A stretch of 8,018 nt of DNA, from NCBI GenBank assembly GCA_005880175.1, contig VBJR01000394.1:1-8018 (forward strand). The letters are read 5' to 3'. How positions within the stretch are numbered: the first letter of the stretch is position 1; each line of letters starts with the position of its first letter. A model generated the notes under the pieces. That model had not been told where the DNA came from. It was given only the letters and a program-made list of their open reading frames with translations, and did not search any database. The stretch is from Chloroflexota bacterium (GTDB lineage: Bacteria; Chloroflexota; Dormibacteria; Dormibacterales; Dormibacteraceae). Positions 1 to 4,624 of the stretch are shown here, in pieces. The position numbers and the translations under genes are program-made.

Positions 1-306
1 TGCCGGGAGGGCCTGGCCCTCTTCGCCGGCATCGGCGAGCGGGCGGGCGTGGCCGTGTGCCTGCGGCTGCTGGGCTGGGTCGCGTGGCGCGGGGGCCGGT
101 GGGCCCCGGCCGCCCGGCTCTTCGGGGCCGCCGACGCGCTGTGCGCGGTCGCGATCGCGCCCGACCGCTCGGTGGAGGCCGACTACGCGCGGGTCCGGGC
201 CGACCTGGCGGACCGGCTCGGCGAGGGCGGGTACACGAGCGCCCTGGAGGCCGGCGGCCGGCTGTCGATGGAAGCGGCGGTGGCGGAGGCGGACCGCGAG
301 GGCTGA
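1..306 (+). CDS. C-terminal end of an ATPase/TPR-type regulator (5' truncated by window edge)
   Basis: The reading frame is open from base 1 to the TGA at 304-306, giving about 101 residues with no start in view. The readable part is an alpha-helical, Ala/Arg/Leu-rich TPR-like tail. It contains the repeat-type segment GRWAPAARLFGAADAL and ends in AGGRLSMEAAVAEA. This is the characteristic close of the large NB-ARC-like ATPase plus TPR regulators (AfsR/SARP, adenylate-cyclase-linked or LuxR-linked forms). It also resembles the region just before the HTH in the regulator at 4625-6979 (residues about 630-700 there). Unlike that protein, this one has no C-terminal LuxR HTH, so any output domain must lie N-terminally, outside the window. 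Family assignment is good; the exact subtype cannot be told. It ends 40 bases before the small peptide gene on the same strand. Confidence 0.75.
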   Translation, partial: CREGLALFAGIGERAGVAVCLRLLGWVAWRGGRWAPAARLFGAADALCAVAIAPDRSVEADYARVRADLADRLGEGGYTSALEAGGRLSMEAAVAEADREG

Positions 307-330
307 GCGGCCCGCGTGGCGGAGATTCTC

Positions 331-337
331 GAGGAGG
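331..337 (+). promoter_or_regulatory. Shine-Dalgarno site for the small exported peptide
   Basis: GAGGAGG lies 9 bases upstream of the ATG at 347. It is a near-perfect anti-16S match at ideal spacing and is the main reason for calling the short gene downstream real. Confidence 0.7.
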
Positions 338-346
338 TGTACAGGC

Positions 347-511
347 ATGATGCGGAGAGGTCTGCTGATGGCGGTGGCGGCGATCCTGGCGGCGGCGGTG
401 GTCCTGCTCCACGCGGGCTCGCCGTCGGGCACGCGGGACGCGTCCGCGTGCAGCGGTGACCAGCACCGCGCCATCTGGTGCCCGCCCCCGGTGCACGGGC
501 CCGTGCCGTAG
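347..511 (+). CDS. Small exported peptide with two cysteines, unknown function (54 aa)
   Basis: This is a short gene of 54 codons from ATG 347 to TAG 509-511. The N-terminus starts MMRRGLL, with two arginines, and is followed by a hydrophobic Ala/Val/Leu stretch (residues 6-23). That is a signal peptide or an N-terminal membrane anchor. The remaining ~30 residues are hydrophilic and proline-rich at the end, with two cysteines (C35 and C45), a tryptophan (W44) and the ending CPPPVHGPVP. Support comes from a strong Shine-Dalgarno site, from G or C at the third position in about 51 of 54 codons, and from placement between two plus-strand genes (40 bases after one, 45 before the other). The cysteines could form a disulfide outside the cell. 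DASAC at 31-35 is too far from the hydrophobic core for a usual lipobox. I do not recognise a family. The gene is probably real; the function is unknown. Confidence 0.6.
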   Translation: MMRRGLLMAVAAILAAAVVLLHAGSPSGTRDASACSGDQHRAIWCPPPVHGPVP

Positions 512-543
512 CGAGGAGGCCGGCATCGTGGCGGCGCCGGGCC

Positions 544-549
544 GGGAGG
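544..549 (+). promoter_or_regulatory. Shine-Dalgarno site for the thioesterase
   Basis: GGGAGG lies 7 bases upstream of ATG 557. It favours this start over the second in-frame ATG at 569. Confidence 0.65.
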
Positions 550-556
550 CGCGAAC

Positions 557-1354
557 ATGTCAACCGTCATGGACCCCACGGCGTTCTACCTCCCCGCGGG
601 TGACGGCCGGTTCGAGAGCACGGGCGCGACGGCCGGGCCCTGGAGCGCCGCCGCCCAGCACGGCGGCCCTCCCTCGGCCCTGCTGGCCCGGGCGTTCGAG
701 CGGCTCGAGCCGGATCCCGGCCAGCGCCTGACCCGCCTCACCGTGGAGATCCTGCGCCCGGTCCCGGTCCGGCCGGTCACGGTCACCGCGCGCGTCGTCC
801 GGCCCGGCCGCCGGGTCACGCTGCTGGAGGGCGCCCTCCAGGTCGATGGCGAGGACTACCTGCTGGCGCGGGCCTGGCGGATCGCTCGCCCGCCGGTGCC
901 CACGCCGGCGGCGGGAGCCCGCGACGGCTCGCCGCCGCTGCCGGCGACGGCCACGTCGCCGGCCTGGGAGGGCGCCTACCTGGACGGCTACATCCGCGCG
1001 ATCGAGTTCCGGCCGACCAGCGGGACGTTCGCCGGCTCGGGCCCGGGTGGCTCGTGGATGCGCCCGCGCGTCCCGCTCGTGGCGGGGGAGGAGCCGAGCC
1101 CGTACCAGCTGGCGGTGGTCGTCGCCGACTCGGGGAGCGGCGTCAGCCAGGGCGTGGACTCGAGCCACTGGCAGGCGATCAACGTGGAGCTGACGCTGGC
1201 GATCCACCGCGACCCGGTGGGCGAGTGGATCCACCTCGACGCGCGCACCACGGTGGGCGCCGAGGGCAGCGGCCGCACGGACACGGTCCTGGGCGACTCC
1301 GAGGGCGAGTTCGGACGCGGGCTCCAGACGCTGCTGGTATCTCCGCGCGGCTGA
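557..1354 (+). CDS. TesB-like acyl-CoA thioesterase (double hotdog, 4HBT_3 type)
   Basis: This 265-residue cytoplasmic protein most likely hydrolyses acyl-CoA thioesters to free acid and CoA. The N-terminal hotdog spans roughly residues 10-115, with the family's hallmark QHGGPP (34-39) at the start of the central helix. The C-terminal hotdog spans about 135-262. It contains ADSGSGV (190-196), INVELTLAIHR (208-218), EWIHLDART (223-231) and the closing GDSEGEFGRGLQTLLV. By eye, E211 sits where E. coli TesB has its catalytic Asp, and Q257 matches the TesB catalytic Gln. Full length is normal for single-gene members of this family. The start at 557 is backed by a Shine-Dalgarno site and by homology from residue ~10 onward. 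Its stop overlaps the next gene's start by one base (TGATG at 1352-1356), implying translational coupling with the nucleoside hydrolase. Substrate chain length cannot be inferred. Confidence 0.85.
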   Translation: MSTVMDPTAFYLPAGDGRFESTGATAGPWSAAAQHGGPPSALLARAFERLEPDPGQRLTRLTVEILRPVPVRPVTVTARVVRPGRRVTLLEGALQVDGEDYLLARAWRIARPPVPTPAAGARDGSPPLPATATSPAWEGAYLDGYIRAIEFRPTSGTFAGSGPGGSWMRPRVPLVAGEEPSPYQLAVVVADSGSGVSQGVDSSHWQAINVELTLAIHRDPVGEWIHLDARTTVGAEGSGRTDTVLGDSEGEFGRGLQTLLVSPRG

Positions 1355-2319
1355 TGCGCGTCCACCTCGACACCGACATCGGCGGCGACCCGGACGACGC
1401 GTGCGCGCTCGCCATGCTGCTGGGCTGGCCGGGCGTCGAGCTCGTGGGCGTCACCACGGCGATCGACCCCGACGGTCTGCGCGCCGGCTGCGCCGCCCAC
1501 GTCCTCCGGCTGGCCGGCCGGGAGGAAGTCCCGCTGGCGGCCGGCGCCGCCGTGTCGCTGACCACCGGCCGGCGGGCCGGCGCGGACCCGCGCGCCTGGC
1601 CGCGCTCGGTGGCGCCCCGCCCGTCGCCGGCGGGCGCCGCCCTCGACCTGCTGGAGCGGAGCGTCGCCGCGGGCGCCACCGTCGTCGCCACCGGCCCCTA
1701 CGGCAACCTCGCCCTGCTGGAGATGGCGCGCCCGGGCAGCCTGGCCCGGACGCCCGTCGTCCTGATGGGCGGCTGGGTGCGCCCGCCGGCGGCCGGCCTG
1801 CCGGCCTGGGGCCCGGACATGGACTGGAACGTGCAGTGGGACACGAGGTCCGCGGAGGTGGTGGTCGCCGGCGCCGCCGCCCTCGGCCTGGCCACGCTGC
1901 CCGCGACCCTCCGGGCGCCGCTCCGCGCCGCCGACCTGCCGCGTCTCCGCGCCTGCGGCCCGCTCGGCGGGCTGCTCGCCCGCCAGAGCGAGGCCCGCGC
2001 CGAGGAGGCCGGGATGCGCGCGCTCGGTCGCGCCCACGCCGGCCTCCCCGACGACCTGCTCAACTTCCACTACGACCCCGTCGCGTGCGCCGTCGCGCTG
2101 TGCTGGCCGGGCGCGGTCGTCGAGGAGCTGCGCCTGCGGCCGGTGCTCGAGGGCGGGGTGCTCCGGCTCGAGCCGGACCCGGGCGGCCGGCCGGCGCGGG
2201 TCCTCGTGGACGTGGACGGGCCGGCGTTCTCGGAGGCGTGGCTGGCGGCGGTCGAGACCGCCGCGGCGCTCAGACCGGGATCGGACCCGGGCTCAGCAGC
2301 TCGCGGACGCGCCGGCTGA
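1354..2319 (+). CDS. Nucleoside hydrolase, IUNH superfamily (321 aa)
   Basis: The likely role is hydrolysis of the N-glycosidic bond of ribonucleosides, giving ribose and free base for salvage. The N-terminus starts MRVHLDTDIGGDPDDACAL. The Asp cluster D6, D8, D12, D14 and D15 is the calcium/ribose-binding signature of inosine-uridine nucleoside hydrolases. Further family marks are TGPYGNLALL (113-122, family form GPxTNLA), the D157-W158-N159 segment in place of the usual E-F-N, and NFHYDPVACA (237-246) in place of the usual HD motif. At this last site the conserved His before Asp is Tyr (Y240), and a His lies one residue earlier (H239). ATG 1354 is chosen because the domain begins at residue 3 and it overlaps the thioesterase stop. 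The same frame stays open further upstream to 1054, but that part is antisense-like Arg/Gly-rich shadow. The last ~15 residues look unconserved and overlap the convergent receiver gene. Substrate specificity is unknown. Confidence 0.88.
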   Translation: MRVHLDTDIGGDPDDACALAMLLGWPGVELVGVTTAIDPDGLRAGCAAHVLRLAGREEVPLAAGAAVSLTTGRRAGADPRAWPRSVAPRPSPAGAALDLLERSVAAGATVVATGPYGNLALLEMARPGSLARTPVVLMGGWVRPPAAGLPAWGPDMDWNVQWDTRSAEVVVAGAAALGLATLPATLRAPLRAADLPRLRACGPLGGLLARQSEARAEEAGMRALGRAHAGLPDDLLNFHYDPVACAVALCWPGAVVEELRLRPVLEGGVLRLEPDPGGRPARVLVDVDGPAFSEAWLAAVETAAALRPGSDPGSAARGRAG

Positions 2320-2668
2320 GCTCGCAGGGCGCCACCGCCGACTTGGTCCACCAGGCGACCGCTCCCGACCGGACGCAGGTGGCCCGCGTGGCCGGGTCGC
2401 ACTCGTTGGACAGCATCACCACGGGCACGGCCGCGGTGCTCGCGTTCCGCTTGAGCGCGTCCAGGACCTCCAGGCCGTCCATGCCCGGCATGCGCAGGTC
2501 CAGGAGGATGATCGTGGGTGGCCCGCCGGCGGCCGCGAGGGCCTGCCGGCCGTCCGCCGCCAGTGACACCTCGAAGCCGTCCGCCCGCAGCCGCCCGCCG
2601 TACAGGGCGCGGATGTCGGGATCATCGTCCACGAGCAGCACATGGGCGGGCCGCCCGCGCTGCAACAT
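2270..2668 (-). CDS. Stand-alone response regulator receiver domain (CheY/Spo0F-like, 132 aa)
   Basis: This is a single-domain phosphoacceptor with no output domain. All receiver landmarks are present: the acidic cluster D14-D15-D16 in VLLVDDDPDIR, phospho-acceptor D57 in LLDLRMPGMDG, switch residue S87 in VVMLSNE, and conserved K109 in AWWTKS. A double Trp (W106-W107) fills the alpha4-beta5-alpha5 interaction face, where Tyr/Phe is usual. ATG 2668 is chosen because the domain begins eight residues later. The frame remains open upstream to 2761, but those residues lie in the divergent promoter region. No Shine-Dalgarno is visible, so translation may depend on a short or leaderless transcript. 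No histidine kinase lies in the window, so it is an orphan here. It is divergent from the recombinase-domain/methyltransferase fusion, and its 3' end overlaps the nucleoside hydrolase tail to tail. It could act in a phosphorelay or bind a target protein directly. Confidence 0.9.
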   Translation of the reverse strand: MLQRGRPAHVLLVDDDPDIRALYGGRLRADGFEVSLAADGRQALAAAGGPPTIILLDLRMPGMDGLEVLDALKRNASTAAVPVVMLSNECDPATRATCVRSGAVAWWTKSAVAPCELSRRVRELLSPGPIPV

Positions 2669-2763
2669 CGTATCGGCCAAGACCGCAACGGTAGCATATG
2701 CGAGGCTGTGGAAATTCAAAGGAGTTGCCGGCGCACCGGGGACCCGCAGCCATACTGTCATAC
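2669..2763. promoter_or_regulatory. Divergent promoter region between receiver and fusion gene
   Basis: This 95-base stretch is visibly richer in A/T than the flanks and separates two genes that start away from each other. On the minus strand, TTTGAA (2724 down to 2719 approximately) and TATGCT (2698 down to 2693) form a possible -35/-10 pair with a 16-base spacer. The resulting leader to ATG 2668 would be about 18 bases. On the plus strand, TACTGT (2753-2758) fits the TAnnnT -10 form and sits 5 bases before ATG 2764, as in leaderless transcripts. Two short palindromes, ACCG-CAA-CGGT (2682-2692) and GCATATGC (2694-2701), could bind a regulator. A Shine-Dalgarno-like AAAGGAG (2718-2724) has no usable start behind it. 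All element calls are by eye and weak individually. Confidence 0.4.
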
Positions 2764-3954
2764 ATGGCCGGGGACGACGAGCGGGCGGGCGAGGGGGACG
2801 TCGGGGCCGGACTGGTGGCCCAGGCGGGCGAGGTGCTCGGCCACTTCCTCACCGAGCGCAAGGACCGGACGCTCCAGGCGTACACGATCGACCTCGACGA
2901 CTTCGCGGCGTTCCTGGACGCGTCCCGCGACGTGGCGGCCGCCCGGCTGCTGGCCGGCGGCCCGAACGCGGCCTGGCACCTCGCCCTCGACTACGCCATC
3001 GACCTGCGGCGGCGCGCCCGGGCCCCCGCGACGATCGACCGCCGCCTGAACACGCTCCGCGCCCTGGTGCGCGAGGCCAATGAGCTCGGCGTGGTCGAGT
3101 GGCAGCTCCAGCTCCCGGCCGAGCCCGACATCTCCGCCGCGCTGGAGAAGCTGCCCGCGAACGACAGCCGGCACTACCTGCTCCCGCGCCACCTGGGCGA
3201 GATCGACCGGCTGGACATCCAGCACTACGCGCTCCGCCAGACGCTGCGCGCGAACCACCTGGCGCCGGTGGCGGAGCCGGCCCGCATCCTCGACGTCGGC
3301 TGCGGCACCGGCCAGTGGGGCTTCGAGATGTGCGAGGAGTTCGCCCCGGCGCTGGTCGTCGGCCTGGATCTGATGGCCGGCAAGCCCGACCCGCCGCCGC
3401 GCTACCGGTTCGTACGCGGCAACGTGCTGCAGGGCCTGCCGTTCGCGACGGGCGGGTTCGACTTCGCCCACCAGCGGTTTCTCACCGTCGGGCTGCCGGT
3501 CGCCTCCTGGCTGGCCGCGGTCCGCGACCTGGCCCGGGTGACCCGTCCCGGCGGCTGGGTGGAGCTGGTCGAGGGCCCCTGGGCGGCCGAGCGACCGGGC
3601 CCGGGCGCCGAGCGCCTCATCGACATGGCCCGGCCGCTGCTCGCGTCCCTGGGCCTGGACACGCTCGACGTCGTCTACCGCTCGATCGACGCCCAATTAC
3701 GGGAGGCGGGCCTGGTGAACGTGGCCCGCCACGAGGTCTCGCTGCCGATCGGCCGCTGGGGAGGCGACGTCGGGTCGCTGATGGTCACCAACCTCCGGGC
3801 CGCCGCCACCCGGGTGGGCGAGGTGCTCCAGGCCCACGGGACGCTCTCCGCCGAGGCCGCGTGGGAGCTCGTGCAGGGGGCGCAGGAGGACTGGGAGAAC
3901 GGCCGGATGGCGTACCCGGTCGCCATCGCCTATGGACAGAAGCCGCCCGCCTGA
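2764..3954 (+). CDS. Fusion: tyrosine-recombinase core-binding domain + class I SAM-dependent methyltransferase (396 aa)
   Basis: Residues ~18-118 read as the SAM-like core-binding domain of phage/XerC-type integrases. The four-helix pattern includes FLTERKDRTLQAYTIDLDDF (28-47), the APATIDRRLNTLRAL block (about residues 89-103), and the closing GVVEWQLQLP. The catalytic recombinase domain (R-H-R-Y) is absent. Residues ~130-396 form a class I methyltransferase. It opens with SRHYLLPRHLGEIDRLDIQH, a lead-in typical of a methyltransferase subfamily that normally starts here. It continues with motif I ILDVGCGTG (175-183), the beta2 acidic end VVGLDL, the RFVRGNVLQGLPF segment, and PGGWVELVEG after motif III. 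ATG 2764 is favoured because it begins just before the first domain and lies five bases after a TAnnnT element. The alternative ATG 2698 would run through the promoter. A role in DNA-directed methylation is only inference; the substrate could be a small molecule, with the N-domain serving protein or DNA binding. Confidence 0.8.
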   Translation: MAGDDERAGEGDVGAGLVAQAGEVLGHFLTERKDRTLQAYTIDLDDFAAFLDASRDVAAARLLAGGPNAAWHLALDYAIDLRRRARAPATIDRRLNTLRALVREANELGVVEWQLQLPAEPDISAALEKLPANDSRHYLLPRHLGEIDRLDIQHYALRQTLRANHLAPVAEPARILDVGCGTGQWGFEMCEEFAPALVVGLDLMAGKPDPPPRYRFVRGNVLQGLPFATGGFDFAHQRFLTVGLPVASWLAAVRDLARVTRPGGWVELVEGPWAAERPGPGAERLIDMARPLLASLGLDTLDVVYRSIDAQLREAGLVNVARHEVSLPIGRWGGDVGSLMVTNLRAAATRVGEVLQAHGTLSAEAAWELVQGAQEDWENGRMAYPVAIAYGQKPPA

Positions 3955-3955
3955 G

Positions 3956-3969
3956 CTGGACGTGTCCAG
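3956..3969. promoter_or_regulatory. Inverted repeat CTGGAC-GT-GTCCAG, possible operator
   Basis: Perfect 6-base arms with a 2-base centre begin two bases after the fusion gene's stop codon. They are directly followed by TTGACT (3970-3975), a -35-like hexamer. No good -10 sits at the expected distance in the GC-rich run downstream. It may be an operator for the gene at 4030, or chance. Confidence 0.25.
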
Positions 3970-4029
3970 TTGACTACCCTATGCCGATCCGGCCGGCCGG
4001 CGGCCTGAGAAGGAGAGGTACTGGAGGCC

Positions 4030-4612
4030 ATGAGCGACGACGAGCAAGCTTCATCCCACTACCGGTTCGCCCGCGAGGTGTCGGCCGCCGCTCCGAAGCC
4101 GGGCCACGACCTGGCGACGGCGTCGTTCCAGCTGGACGGCGACGCGTACGTGCTGCACGTCGTGGAGGGCCCCCGCGCGGACACGGTCGGGTTCCTCGGC
4201 ATCTCCACCAACTTCGAGCGGACCCGCCAGGTGCGGTTCGCCCTGCACGGCTCGCTGATCGAGCGGCTGGACGACCTGCCCCGCTCGCACAGCCAGCCGC
4301 AGGTGACGCATCGCGTGCTCCCGACCGAACAGCGGGAGGCCCAGACGCAGGCGTACGCGCCCGTGGTCGAGCAGGCCACCACGGTCTTCGGCAGCCTGCG
4401 GGCGGCCAACGGCGTGGACCCGGAGTCGGCGCTCGTGGCGTACGACCTGCCCGGCGGCCGGCGCGTGGTGGCCGCCATCACCGGCTACCACCGCGGCTGC
4501 TACTGGGACCTGGTCATCGTCGTGGTCGGGCTGGCCATCGCAGCAGGAGCTGGCGGGCTCGGTGCACGAGGTGTCGGGGGCCGTCGGGATCAGGGAGTCG
4601 CTCAGCGGCTGA
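4030..4612 (+). CDS. Unrecognised hypothetical protein with probable 3' frameshift
   Basis: The protein starts at ATG 4030 behind AAGGAGAGG (4010-4018, about 11 bases upstream). For ~170 residues it has clear coding bias and a mixed alpha/beta, soluble-looking composition, including ATASFQLDGDAYVLHVVEG, VGFLGISTNFERTRQVRFAL and YDLPGGRRVVAAITGYHRG. I do not recognise a family. Around 4537-4541 the coding signal leaves the original frame and moves into the +1 frame. There, 23 codons (4541-4609) all end in G or C and read QQELAGSVHEVSGAVGIRES..., stopping at TGA 4610-4612, just 12 bases before the convergent regulator's stop. The unshifted frame instead runs on to 4692, becomes Arg/Ala/Gly-rich with only half its third positions G or C, and would overlap the regulator by 68 bases. 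I place the natural end at 4612. Less likely, LVIVVVGLAIAAGAGG is a true C-terminal membrane anchor followed by a basic tail. Confidence 0.6.
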
Positions 4613-4624
4613 GGGCGTGGGCGC

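Noticed and set aside
416..454. Lipoprotein box (DASAC) in the small exported peptide
   Set aside because: The Cys lies more than ten residues after the hydrophobic core and the residue at -3 is not the usual Leu/Val, so lipidation is unlikely.
988..2070. Long minus-strand frame opposite the thioesterase and nucleoside hydrolase
   Set aside because: It is rich in Arg/Ala/Gly/His with no recognisable motif, a typical GC-rich antisense shadow of two well-supported genes.
2669..2761. N-terminal extension of the receiver to GTG/ATG-type starts near 2761
   Set aside because: Receiver homology starts just after the Met at 2668, and the extension would cover the divergent promoter.
2698..2763. Upstream ATG at 2698 as the start of the fusion protein
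   Set aside because: It lacks a ribosome site. The 22 extra residues lie in the AT-richer promoter region and do not look like part of the integrase domain.
3985..4008. GGCCGG-rich palindromic run as an intrinsic terminator after the methyltransferase
   Set aside because: There is no U-tract, and the sequence is simply GC-rich repeats that can pair in many registers.
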